10,291 bases of DNA from Planctomycetota bacterium (GCA_023489375.1 JAMDCX010000120.1:1-10291); one strand, 5' to 3'; shown: positions 1 to 6,654, counted from the stretch's first letter. Notes: generated from the letters alone by a model not told the origin. Numbers and translations are program-made.

Positions 1-2
1 AG

Positions 3-320
3 GCCCCGGAACATAAACCGGCCCAGAACATGGCGGAACGTTTCCGCCAGAACACAGATTCCTATTTTCGCTTTATTCACACACCGGGGCTGGAGCCAAC
101 GAATAATCTCGCCGAGCAGGCGATACGCTTTGTCGTGCTGGATCGCCATGTTACGCAGGGAACGCGCAGTGTGCGTGGGCAACAATGGTGCGAACGCATC
201 TGGAGCACCATCGCCACCTGCAGTCAGCAACAACGCAGCGTCTTTGAATTCCTGCATCAGACCGTCAGCAATCACTTCTCCGGACGGTCTACGCCTTCAT
301 TGCTTCCATCAGGTCTGTGA
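3..320 (+). CDS. IS66-family transposase, C-terminal part (5' end outside window)
   Basis: The reading frame is open from the left edge and stops at 318-320. About 105 residues are visible. They contain the block PGLEPTNNLAEQAIR, the IS66 hallmark around the last acidic residue of the DDE catalytic triad, followed by the usual GTRSVRGQQWCERIWSTIATC segment, a QQQRSVFEFLHQ helix and a tail ending SLLPSGL. That tail is typical of full-length IS66 transposases, so the 3' end looks intact. Whether the rest is intact cannot be seen. The methionine at 30-32 is internal and not a start, because coding similarity continues upstream of it. The gene converges on the glucoamylase gene, and the two stop codons are 4 bp apart. 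Confidence 0.88.
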   Translation, partial: APEHKPAQNMAERFRQNTDSYFRFIHTPGLEPTNNLAEQAIRFVVLDRHVTQGTRSVRGQQWCERIWSTIATCSQQQRSVFEFLHQTVSNHFSGRSTPSLLPSGL

Positions 321-328
321 ACGGTTAC
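317..328 (+). repeat. IS66 right terminal inverted repeat
   Basis: The sequence is GTGAACGGTTAC. The same 12-mer forms the right end of the MITE at 3248-3259, and the identity runs to 17 bp (315-331 against 3246-3262), including the bases CTG just outside the end. Its reverse complement appears at 3138, 10028 and 10182. It overlaps the stop codons of both the transposase (318-320) and the glucoamylase (325-327). Confidence 0.75.
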
Positions 329-1680
329 CTGGTTATTTTATGAAATCCGGCCAGATTCAAGGCCCGCCTGGCCACGGGATCAGCCATAAAAGTTCTCCAG
401 ACAAAACCGGTGCGATCATTTTCCGCCATAACCAGAGTTATTCCCTGATCTATGCCCAGCACATCCTTGTCCACCCAGCCGGTTAAGGGATTAAAAGCAT
501 CAACAAATCCGAAACGGCCATAGATATGCAAGTTGCGGAATTTTTTCCGCATGGCCATTAAATCCTCAATACATAGTCGGGGAGCAAACGGAATGCTGCC
601 TCCTGCTGCACAAGGCACCAGCGTTCCATTGATATTGGGCGTAGCCGGCGGCCCTCCCCACGCCACATAGCCCGCAGCGGAATCGGAGGCGGTGATTCCC
701 CAGGCTTCAGGCCTGTAGTCGGGAAAACGTCTGGCCAACTCAATACACATGGCCCGATTGGCCAAAGTAGCGTACCGTGAATCCCGGAAATAATCTGCAT
801 CATGATCACATAACCCGCGGAAATGAAACCAGGCTTGGGGATATTGATGTGTAAACAGGGGCGGACAGGACATAAATATATATCCGGCATAGGTGACCAG
901 CGGACCGCGTGTCCACGCCTCCCAACTCGCTGGAGGTAACGGATGAGTCCGGGAACCCAGACCCAGCAGATAGATAAGCAGGCCCTCATTAAATGAATTC
1001 CAGCGATAGGGCAAAAAACCGGTACCGGGTTTCCAGCCCATGGACAGGGTTTTATGGCCATCCAACATCCAGGGCCAATCCACGCGGCGATAAATGGATG
1101 TAGCCATATTGGCGGCCGCGGTCCCCGCAAAATGCTCGCGGACCGTCAATACTCCCGCCATCAGTAGAGCCGTATCAATGGAGGATACCGCGCAGTGCCA
1201 GACCCTGCGCCCATGGCGCAGGCCGAGAAAATGATAATAAAAACCATGTACGCATTGTGCCTGGTAACGGAAAAATTTCAGAGCCGTCAGTACCCGCGGG
1301 TAAATTTGCCGGTGTGGTTCCCAATGGTGTTCATCAGCAATGCACAAAGCCGTTAAGCCAAAGCCCTCCGCGGCAATACTCGCCACATGGGCACCACCAC
1401 CGATGGCTCTGGCCCGATCAGGAATCAGGCCGTTGTGCAGGTTCATTTCATCCCAGAAGTATTGGAAACAACGGTGCTCCAGATCGGCGAGGAATCGCTG
1501 CTGGCGCGGCGATATTTGTCCGCTGACCGGCGCAGAAACCCCGGCGGTTTTAGGTGCTGTAGCAGAGGGAGATACAATCGGGGCCTTGCATCCCACCAGC
1601 AATAAGACCACAGCGGTTACAATAACCGGACCAACCAGCAGCCATGGGTATGCTATTATTGTCTTACCACGTATTTTCAT
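325..1680 (-). CDS. Glucoamylase-family (PF10091, GH144-like) lipoprotein; 3' end altered by IS66
   Basis: This 451-residue protein has an N-terminal hydrophobic segment (about 12-30) ending in a lipobox, LVG-Cys31, so it is predicted to be a lipoprotein exported by Sec and anchored in a membrane. A Pro/Ser/Thr/Ala linker follows to about residue 57. The rest matches the (alpha/alpha)6-barrel family Pfam calls glycoamylase, which includes GH144 endo-beta-1,2-glucanases. Visible blocks are GFYYHFL (146-152), SSIDTALLMAG (166-176), VDWPWM (200-205), MGWKPGTGFLPYRWNSFNEG (214-233), PLFTHQYPQAW (274-284), WGITASDSAAGY (327-338), GFVDAFNP (391-398) and GIDQGITLVMAEN (409-421). A beta-1,2-glucan or related substrate is inferred, not shown. 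The start has weak GGCGGAA-type ribosome-site sequence upstream. The gene lies 26 bp after the LacI gene, probably in one transcript. The last Arg codon (328-330) uses one base of the IS66 end and the stop (325-327) is wholly IS sequence, so a few native residues were probably replaced. Confidence 0.85.
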   Translation of the reverse strand: MKIRGKTIIAYPWLLVGPVIVTAVVLLLVGCKAPIVSPSATAPKTAGVSAPVSGQISPRQQRFLADLEHRCFQYFWDEMNLHNGLIPDRARAIGGGAHVASIAAEGFGLTALCIADEHHWEPHRQIYPRVLTALKFFRYQAQCVHGFYYHFLGLRHGRRVWHCAVSSIDTALLMAGVLTVREHFAGTAAANMATSIYRRVDWPWMLDGHKTLSMGWKPGTGFLPYRWNSFNEGLLIYLLGLGSRTHPLPPASWEAWTRGPLVTYAGYIFMSCPPLFTHQYPQAWFHFRGLCDHDADYFRDSRYATLANRAMCIELARRFPDYRPEAWGITASDSAAGYVAWGGPPATPNINGTLVPCAAGGSIPFAPRLCIEDLMAMRKKFRNLHIYGRFGFVDAFNPLTGWVDKDVLGIDQGITLVMAENDRTGFVWRTFMADPVARRALNLAGFHKITR

Positions 1681-1706
1681 ATCATCATTCCGCCGCCGAT
1701 GTTTTT

Positions 1707-2777
1707 CTACGGTACCCCAGCTTCATGCGCAATTTTACGCCCGGATGAACGCCGAACAATCAACCGCACGGGAATCAGCTGATCCGGCGGATGTGCGACA
1801 CCTCTGGTCAGTGAAATTGCGGCAGTGGCGGCAGCGCCCCCCAAGTCGCGCATGGGGCAGGCAACGGTTGTCAACTGCAAACTCTCCGCCGCCGAAATTC
1901 CATCAAATCCGGCGATGGCAACATCATCTGGAATCCGCCATCCCGCTTCATAGATGGCGGCGATAGCTCCCAGGGCCATCTCGTCATTAAGACAAAACAC
2001 GGCATCGAACGATTGTTGTGCGGCCATGGCTTTCCGCATGGCCTGTCGCCCGCTTTCTAATGTAAAATCACCCCGCCAGATCAGCGTGGGGTCTATCGGT
2101 AGATTCAGTTCTTTCATCGCCTGTAAATAGCCTTGCATCCGCTGTTGGGCATCCCACGTATTATCGGGGCCCGATATGACCGCGATGCGCCGGTGCCCAT
2201 TTTCGGCCAGATGCCTTACCATGGCGGATACTCCGGCCATGTTGTCGATCAAAATCGTGCAGGCCTCTGCCCGCGGGATTGGACGATCCAGCAATACCAT
2301 TGGTGTTCGCAGTACGCTCGGGAATTGCACCTGGTCACCAAGGTCATAAGTGCTGGCCAAAATAAGAACATCACTTTGATAACCAGTGGTCAGACGGGCC
2401 AATACCGATTGAATATCGCGGCCACCGCCATAAAACGCGGTAAGCATGGTAAAGCCATCTTCCGCCAGAACCTCATCAAGACCCGCCAGAGCTTCGGCAA
2501 AAAAACCACTGGCAATAAGTGGAAACATTACCCCAATGATCCGGGTATTCCCGCCCGCCAAGGCCCGGCCAACAGGGCTGGGAGAAAACCCCAATTTTCG
2601 GCTCACCGCCATGACGCGATTTCGTGTAGATTGCGAAACCCTTGGATAATTTGAAAATACTCTGGAAACGGTAGCGGTCGAAAAGCCGGTAAGTCTGCTG
2701 ACATCATAGATGGTAGGCCGGCCACCACTGGTATTGGGGCGTCTGGAGTTATTTTTGTTGTCGCGTGGTCTTTTCAT
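1707..2777 (-). CDS. LacI/GalR-family transcriptional regulator
   Basis: The protein is 356 residues if started at the ATG at 2777. That start has AGGA 5 bp upstream and opens with a basic tail. The in-frame ATG at 2828 would add 17 unconvincing residues. Residues 20-65 form the LacI helix-turn-helix (PTIYDVSRLTGFSTATVSRVF). The specificity pair in the recognition helix is Thr-Ala, and the second residue matches the Ala found in GalR and CcpA. A hinge helix with the conserved Leu lies at RALAGG (71-76). A periplasmic-binding-protein-like effector domain fills the rest, with the family blocks IIGVMFPLI, VMLLDRP-type (here MVLLDRPIP), GHRRIAVISGP and FDAVFCLNDEMALGAI. It is predicted to be a cytoplasmic dimer that responds to a sugar. 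It sits directly upstream of and co-oriented with the glucoamylase, so it is probably a local regulator of glycan use. Its effector is unknown. Confidence 0.92.
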   Translation of the reverse strand: MKRPRDNKNNSRRPNTSGGRPTIYDVSRLTGFSTATVSRVFSNYPRVSQSTRNRVMAVSRKLGFSPSPVGRALAGGNTRIIGVMFPLIASGFFAEALAGLDEVLAEDGFTMLTAFYGGGRDIQSVLARLTTGYQSDVLILASTYDLGDQVQFPSVLRTPMVLLDRPIPRAEACTILIDNMAGVSAMVRHLAENGHRRIAVISGPDNTWDAQQRMQGYLQAMKELNLPIDPTLIWRGDFTLESGRQAMRKAMAAQQSFDAVFCLNDEMALGAIAAIYEAGWRIPDDVAIAGFDGISAAESLQLTTVACPMRDLGGAAATAAISLTRGVAHPPDQLIPVRLIVRRSSGRKIAHEAGVP

Positions 2778-3041
2778 AAAATTCCTGCAGATTCCGGATA
2801 ATCCAACTTTTCGACTCCCCAATACCATCAGCCTAACTTGGCGTGATTATCTCTTCAAGCCGTTGACGCGACACGCCGCCAGAGTAGCAGGTAACCATTT
2901 ATGCCTATGGGCTTGCCTGCATCCAAGACCACGGCCGAGGGTTTCCACTACGCATCTGAAATTTTAAATTTGAGAACGGCTACGAACCGCCGCCAGGCGT
3001 TGCGATGCTGCAGAGACGATATTCCGCAGTCATGCAATGAT

Positions 3042-3072
3042 AATATAATCTCATGGCGCACAATTCTGTCAT
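3042..3072 (-). promoter_or_regulatory. Candidate promoter for the LacI-glucoamylase operon
   Basis: On the minus strand ATGACA (3067-3072) resembles a -35 box and TATATT (3042-3047) a -10 box, each with five of six consensus bases, but the 19-bp spacer is long. The leader to the LacI start would be about 255 nt. Weak evidence only. Confidence 0.3.
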
Positions 3073-3129
3073 GAAAAGCTCTGCACAGCGGTCGTTGTAC
3101 TCCCGGCTATATCATCACTCCATTACGAA

Positions 3130-3137
3130 CTATTTTT
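3130..3137 (+). repeat. Target-site duplication, left copy (MITE)
   Basis: CTATTTTT lies immediately outside the left terminal repeat. It matches CTGTTTTT at 3260-3267 in seven of eight positions. Eight bases is the duplication length known for IS66-family transposition. Confidence 0.7.
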
Positions 3138-3259
3138 GTAACCGTTCACGAAAGGGCGACCATACAGACTAAATGCCTGCATTACAAGGGTATCTCCGTA
3201 TTGGGCTACGCCGGAACCACCGCAAATCTAAACCCTTCGACATGGCTGTGAACGGTTAC
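3138..3259 (+). mobile_element. 122-bp IS66-type MITE (non-autonomous element)
   Basis: The element begins GTAACCGTTCAC (3138-3149) and ends with the exact reverse complement (3248-3259). It has no coding capacity. An imperfect second pairing lies inside the ends: CGAAAGGG near the left end and the complement of CGAAGGG near the right. The terminal 12-mer is identical to the end beside the IS66 transposase at 317-328, so an IS66 transposase probably mobilised it. The flanks carry an 8-bp duplication with one mismatch, which indicates real transposition followed by slight decay. It sits upstream of the membrane-protein gene and behind the LacI gene, so it may have altered either promoter. Its ends also resemble a LacI/CcpA operator, so regulation through it cannot be excluded. 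Confidence 0.75.
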
Positions 3260-3267
3260 CTGTTTTT
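3260..3267 (+). repeat. Target-site duplication, right copy (MITE)
   Basis: CTGTTTTT lies directly after the right terminal repeat and is the partner of CTATTTTT at 3130-3137, with one mismatch. Confidence 0.7.
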
Positions 3268-3392
3268 ATGCATCAAAGTGTCCGGAAAGCCAGCCATGGG
3301 GAACTGTTAATGGTTACATAAAAAACAATACTTTATCGGAATCCACGTTAATCCAGCGTCTATAAATGAAGAAACTCTGCGCCTATGCCGAT

Positions 3393-3453
3393 AGGAAACA
3401 AGGCCCGCGCCGATGTAAGAGGAACCGGTGAGTGGCGATATAAATTGTTTCCT
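3393..3453 (+). promoter_or_regulatory. Candidate structured 5' leader upstream of the membrane-protein gene
   Basis: AGGAAACAA (3393-3401) pairs perfectly with TTGTTTCCT (3445-3453). Inside it CGCC (3408-3411) can pair with GGCG (3434-3437), enclosing a purine-rich loop that contains AAGAGGAACCGGTGAG. The structure ends about 30 nt before the start codon at 3483 and 15 nt before the AGGA ribosome site, a usual place for translation control. I do not recognise a known riboswitch class. It could instead be a protein-binding palindrome or chance. Confidence 0.35.
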
Positions 3454-3482
3454 CTGATTCCTGGTAAAAGGATGTTGATAAG

Positions 3483-4583
3483 ATGTTTACGCAGCCAACA
3501 AATGAAAAAGTGCGTTCGGTTAAGGAAATTCCTCCAACAGTAGAAATGGCGGAAAACCAAGCGGCGCCCGCTGTAAAAAATATCACGGTCAATTTTGCCG
3601 AACCCATTACCACCACAGAACAAGCCGCACTCCCGACGACCTCCAAGGTGCCACCGGTTCCGCCCATCGGCAGAACTGCCGCGAAATCGGTAGCGATGCC
3701 TAAAGCGGTATCATGGGCCAGCGTGCTGGCATCGCAAGCCGCGTGTCTGCTTCTCCTGGGTGCCATATTCTTCATGCCGCACCAATTTGGAGAATCTGGA
3801 TGGTGGAGCGGACTGAAAACTGGTTCTCTCGCGTCGGTGCTGCCCGGAGCGTTGAAATTTTTGGAAATTATCGGCGCTATAGGGGGGTTCATTCTTATTC
3901 CGCTGTTCAGTGGCGATTCCCGTGGCCGCATGATGCTCAATATCAGCGCCAGTCTGACCATTTTGCTGATTCTGGCCATGCTGCAGCAGCACCTCATCGG
4001 AGTCAATCTGGTTCTTCTGCCCATCGCCGGATTGCTTTCCCTGGCCGCGCTTTCCGCGGTGTTGCAGGCCCGCACGCTGGCCCCCCAATCCGAAGTATTG
4101 CGGACCTGGCAAATGCTGTTTTCTGTTGCTGTGATTGTCATGTGGGTTTTACCATCCGTTGAATCCATCTCGGATCCGGCCTTTGCCCAGATATTTAAGG
4201 CCATGGGCGGTTCTGTTCTCCTGAGCACATTTACCTTTGGTGGCATTGCATCCCTGCTGGCTGGAGTCGCGGCTATAGCGGAATCGCAGGGTACATTTTC
4301 TCTCGCCGGCAACCGGGTGATCCGTGGCTTGATTCTAACGGCCTTTCTGCTGATTAGCACGGTGGGGCTGACAACGGCACTGTCGATTTCCCATGTACTG
4401 GCCGGCCCAGCCTTGACTAAAGGCTGGTTTGGCGTAGGCGTCATGTGGCTGTTTATGCTGATGACCGCCTGTGTGATCTTAACGTGGGCCGGGTTGACCT
4501 ATCAGTTCTGCCGCAAAGCGATCGCCGGCGATGGCCAGAATTCCACAGCGCTGTCCGTCGCCACGGCTGCCGCCGGCGCATAA
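3483..4583 (+). CDS. Multipass membrane protein of unknown function
   Basis: I do not recognise this 366-residue protein. Residues 1-75 are polar, rich in Pro, Ala and Thr, and probably disordered and cytoplasmic. The rest holds about eight hydrophobic segments, near 77-98, 122-142, 152-168, 172-194, 210-224, 240-264, 281-303 and 316-340, with short loops and few charges. The C terminus (about 345-366) is a small Ala/Ser/Thr-rich tail. No nucleotide-binding, catalytic or transporter signature is visible. AGGA lies upstream at 3468-3471, somewhat far from the ATG. A strong terminator 21 bp after the stop and the hydrophobic periodicity support this strand, not the long opposite-strand frame. 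It appears to be transcribed alone, with no partner gene to suggest a role. Confidence 0.75.
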   Translation: MFTQPTNEKVRSVKEIPPTVEMAENQAAPAVKNITVNFAEPITTTEQAALPTTSKVPPVPPIGRTAAKSVAMPKAVSWASVLASQAACLLLLGAIFFMPHQFGESGWWSGLKTGSLASVLPGALKFLEIIGAIGGFILIPLFSGDSRGRMMLNISASLTILLILAMLQQHLIGVNLVLLPIAGLLSLAALSAVLQARTLAPQSEVLRTWQMLFSVAVIVMWVLPSVESISDPAFAQIFKAMGGSVLLSTFTFGGIASLLAGVAAIAESQGTFSLAGNRVIRGLILTAFLLISTVGLTTALSISHVLAGPALTKGWFGVGVMWLFMLMTACVILTWAGLTYQFCRKAIAGDGQNSTALSVATAAAGA

Positions 4584-4603
4584 GTACCCGGATAAAATTT
4601 GCC

Positions 4604-4632
4604 AGCCGGTTCCGCAAGGACCGGCTTTTTTT
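4604..4632 (+). terminator. Rho-independent terminator of the membrane-protein gene
   Basis: AGCCGGT (4604-4610) pairs with ACCGGCT (4620-4626). One bulged T and two more C-G pairs close on a GCAA tetraloop (4614-4617), and a run of seven T follows (4626-4632). It lies 21 bp after the stop codon at 4581-4583. Confidence 0.92.
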
Positions 4633-4695
4633 ATGGGCTGATAAATGGGCAAGCCGCAAATGTCTTTCATCGACAAGCCGACTCATCAGGATTGA

Positions 4696-4872
4696 CATCA
4701 ACAACAAATAACTGTGGAATGGTATCCCATTGCCTGTGATGCCGACGGCATTGGCCGTGACCAGCCTTTCTGGCGTCTGGCCCAGGCCCTATCCGCCCTC
4801 TACCCCACCGGCACGGATGAGAAATGATGGGTGGATGGCGTCTTGGCAAGGAAGAAAGGATTGAGGTTCTGA
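4696..4872 (+). pseudogene. Decayed C-terminal tail of a probable DUF1156-type DNA methyltransferase
   Basis: The plus-strand frame through 4717 has no start codon and an upstream stop at 4693-4695, yet it reads like protein: VEWYPIACDADG, then GRDQPFWRLAQALSALYP, then GTDEK, an in-frame TGA (4825-4827), and WVDGVLARKKGLRF to a second stop at 4870-4872. From memory of the family, the DRDQ/FWRLAQALSALYP...DEK-R-WVDGVLARKKGL pattern is the C terminus of large DUF1156 DNA methylases found in anti-phage gene clusters. There the codon at the TGA position is Arg, so one C-to-T change explains the stop. Only about 58 residues survive. The remnant ends 3 bp before the next gene's ATG, as expected for a former operon neighbour. 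The family assignment is from recognition only and is uncertain. That it is a coding remnant is more secure. Confidence 0.55.
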
Positions 4873-4875
4873 TTC

Positions 4876-6576
4876 ATGGATGACCAGCAACTACAAACTT
4901 TGATTCAGGCCGGCGAATCGCTGATCGTGGAGTTCAAATCCGACCGGCAGCAACTCAACGATACTACGATCTACGAAGAAATCGTGGCGATGGCCAATAC
5001 CAAGGGTGGAACGTTGCTCATCGGCGTCGAGGATGATGGCACCGTTACGGGGGCACGGCCGCGCCACGGCCAAAGCACCGACCCGACCAAGCTACAGGCT
5101 GCGATTTTCAACAACACCGTTCCTAACGTGAACACGAGGATCAGCGTCGTGCGCCATCCGCAGGGGCAGGTGATCGCCATCGAAGTCGATGTCTATCCCG
5201 AACCGTGCGCCACAGCATCCGGCAAGTCTGTTCGGCGCACCATTGGCAGCGACGGCAAGCCACAGAATGTGCCGTACTACCCACGCGACCAGCGGTCCCG
5301 CCGCACGGATATGGGCCTGCTGGATTTCTCGGCACAGGTGGTCGAGAACGCTACGATGGATAGCCTCGACCCGCTGGAGTTTGAGCGGCTGCGGCAGACC
5401 ATCGCACGCCTGCATGGTGACCAGAAATTGCTCCAACTGCCGGATGGTGATCTGGCTAAGGCGCTGCGGCTGGTGGAGACCCGGCCGGACGGGAAAATTG
5501 CGCCCAACATCGCGGGGTTGCTCCTGCTGGGACGCGAACCGGCGATCCAATCACTGCTGCCGACGCATAAGTTCCATTTCCAAGTGCTCGATACCCAGGG
5601 CAATGTCAAGGTCAACGATGTTTTCTCGATTCCGTTGATCCGGCTTCTGGCGGAGGTCGATGCACGATTCTCGGCCCGCAACGAAGAGCGGGAAGTATTG
5701 ATGGGTATGTTCCGGCTGCCGGTGCCAGACTATTCTCCCGATGGCTTCCGCGAAGCGGTAAATAATGCCGTGCTGCACCGGGATTACACGCGGCTGGATG
5801 ACATTTACATCCAGTGGCAGCCCGACCATTTGCTGATTACCAGCCCAGGCGGTCTGCCGGAGGGCGTTACGCTGGATAACCTGCTGGTCCATGAACCAAA
5901 GCCGCGAAATCCGCGCTTGGCCGAAACGTTCCGCCGGATCGGGCTGGTGGAGCAAACCGGGCGCGGCATCGACAAGATATTTGTGGGACAATTGCGATAC
6001 GGCCGCGCCGCACCGGACTACGGCCGCAGCGACGCCACGGCCGTACGCGTCGTGTTACGGGGTGGGGAACCTTCTCTGCAATTTGCCGCGTTCGTGTACG
6101 AACAGGACAAAGCCGGCACACCGCTAAGTCTCGACGAGATGCTGGTGCTCAATACGTTGTTCTTCGAGCGGCGTATCGACACCGAACGGGCTGGCGGATT
6201 GATTCAGAAAGGCATGACCGAAGCTCGCGCCGTTCTGGAACGCCTCCATGAGCGGGGCATGGTCGAAGGCCGGGGCGAGAAGCGCGGGCGGGTCTACCAC
6301 TTGGCCGCATCCCTGTACCGTCGACTCGACCAAACGCTGGCCTATGTGCGGTCGCGGGGGTTTGATCAGATTCAGCAGTGCCAGATGGTGCTCAATCTGG
6401 TTCAAACCGAAGGCAAAATCACGCGGGCAAAGACGGCCGAGCTGTGCCAGATCAGCGAAGATCAGGCCTCGCGTCTTCTGCGTAAGATGCGTGATTCTGG
6501 TGACTTAGAGCAAAATGGGCGGGGACGCGGAGCGTCCTACGGTCTCGGGAACAAGCGGAAAAACACGCGGACGTGA
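4876..6576 (+). CDS. AlbA_2 (Schlafen-type) / HATPase_c_4 ATP-binding protein with winged-helix C terminus
   Basis: This 566-residue protein looks complete. Residues about 12-125 form an AlbA_2 (PF04326) domain, with the opening motif VEFKSD (18-23) and GGTLLIGVEDDG (44-55). Residues about 280-395 match the GHKL-type HATPase_c_4 domain: EAVNNAVLHRDY (293-304) is the N-box, ITSPGGLPEG (321-330) the first Gly motif and QTGRGIDKI (360-368) the second. Two probable winged-helix segments follow, near 418-475 and 502-557, and the tail is basic. Proteins of this build are often annotated as transcriptional regulators or as RNA- or DNA-binding proteins, and they recur in defence islands. The biochemical activity is not established by sequence. 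A GA-rich stretch (AAAGGATTGAGG) before the ATG may be the ribosome site. Neighbouring remnants on both sides suggest it is the intact survivor of a horizontally acquired cluster. Confidence 0.88.
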   Translation: MDDQQLQTLIQAGESLIVEFKSDRQQLNDTTIYEEIVAMANTKGGTLLIGVEDDGTVTGARPRHGQSTDPTKLQAAIFNNTVPNVNTRISVVRHPQGQVIAIEVDVYPEPCATASGKSVRRTIGSDGKPQNVPYYPRDQRSRRTDMGLLDFSAQVVENATMDSLDPLEFERLRQTIARLHGDQKLLQLPDGDLAKALRLVETRPDGKIAPNIAGLLLLGREPAIQSLLPTHKFHFQVLDTQGNVKVNDVFSIPLIRLLAEVDARFSARNEEREVLMGMFRLPVPDYSPDGFREAVNNAVLHRDYTRLDDIYIQWQPDHLLITSPGGLPEGVTLDNLLVHEPKPRNPRLAETFRRIGLVEQTGRGIDKIFVGQLRYGRAAPDYGRSDATAVRVVLRGGEPSLQFAAFVYEQDKAGTPLSLDEMLVLNTLFFERRIDTERAGGLIQKGMTEARAVLERLHERGMVEGRGEKRGRVYHLAASLYRRLDQTLAYVRSRGFDQIQQCQMVLNLVQTEGKITRAKTAELCQISEDQASRLLRKMRDSGDLEQNGRGRGASYGLGNKRKNTRT

Positions 6577-6580
6577 TTCA

Positions 6581-6609
6581 AATCGCGCGGTGCGCGTTTT
6601 CGCGCGATT
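6581..6609 (+). other. GC-rich hairpin after the AlbA_2 gene
   Basis: AATCGCGCG (6581-6589) pairs perfectly with CGCGCGATT (6601-6609) around an 11-nt loop, 4 bp after the stop codon. There is no T run behind it, so it is not a typical intrinsic terminator. It may protect the message end or attenuate read-through to the truncated gene at 6633. Confidence 0.5.
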
Positions 6610-6632
6610 CTGCGTGATTTATGGAGACGAAG

Positions 6633-6654
6633 ATGGCGAATTTGAAACCGGGCC
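6633..6654 (+). pseudogene. Start stub of a truncated downstream gene, possibly DUF499
   Basis: An ATG at 6633 has a good ribosome site, GGAG at 6623-6626 with 6-bp spacing, 56 bp after the AlbA_2 gene. It begins MANLKP. Sequence resembling an IS256-family end follows at once (6655 onward), and the frame runs into it to a TGA at 6699-6701, 23 codons in total without further family likeness. DUF499 proteins, which accompany DUF1156 in anti-phage clusters, often start with Met plus a few residues and LKPW, so the stub may be the head of such a gene. That identification rests on six residues and is tentative. The presence of a well-formed translation start cut by an IS end is better supported. 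Confidence 0.35.

Larger units (their letters stand above)
1..328 (+). mobile_element. Right-hand end of an IS66-family insertion sequence
   Basis: This is the 3' part of an IS66-type element that begins left of the window. It holds the end of the transposase gene and a terminal repeat, GTGAACGGTTAC, at 317-328, which overlaps the transposase stop codon. Read inward, the repeat is GTAACCGTTCAC. IS66-family ends characteristically begin GTAA, and the family duplicates 8 bp of target. The 8 bp outside this end are CTGGTTAT (329-336), but the other junction is not in the window, so a duplication cannot be tested. The repeat's outermost bases form the end of the neighbouring glucoamylase gene. 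Assignment to IS66 rests on the transposase residues. The exact end at 328 is inferred by comparison with the MITE at 3138-3259. Confidence 0.8.
2778..3482. other. ~700 bp intergenic region between divergent genes
   Basis: No convincing gene is present here. The short open frames have no family signature or ribosome site. The region separates the LacI gene (minus) from the membrane-protein gene (plus). It contains the MITE at 3138-3259, a possible LacI promoter near 3042-3072, and a hairpin-forming leader at 3393-3453. An exact TATAAT lies on the plus strand at 3044-3049, but I see no fitting -35 box. Confidence 0.7.

Noticed and set aside
317..328. LacI operator at the end of the glucoamylase gene
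   Set aside because: The site lies between two convergent gene ends, directly after an IS66 transposase. A terminal repeat explains its position better, though binding is not excluded.
558..1130. 190-residue minus-strand frame inside the glucoamylase gene
   Set aside because: It is another frame of a gene with clear family motifs and has no ribosome site.
3360..3482. Known riboswitch class
   Set aside because: I compared the visible conserved bases by memory with TPP, FMN, cobalamin, c-di-GMP, glycine, fluoride, guanidine and Mn classes and found no convincing match.
3383..4444. 353-residue open frame on the minus strand opposite the membrane-protein gene
   Set aside because: Its translation has a scattered Arg/Met/Ser composition and no family likeness. 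The plus-strand gene has hydrophobic periodicity, a ribosome site and its own terminator, so this is a shadow.
4692..4720. TTGACA at 4692-4697 with TGGAAT 17 bp later as a promoter for the AlbA_2 gene
   Set aside because: The -10 match is poor, and the segment overlaps the start of the methylase remnant, so it may be former coding sequence.
6581..6609. Intrinsic terminator after the AlbA_2 gene
   Set aside because: The hairpin is strong but no T run follows it, so I list it only as a hairpin.
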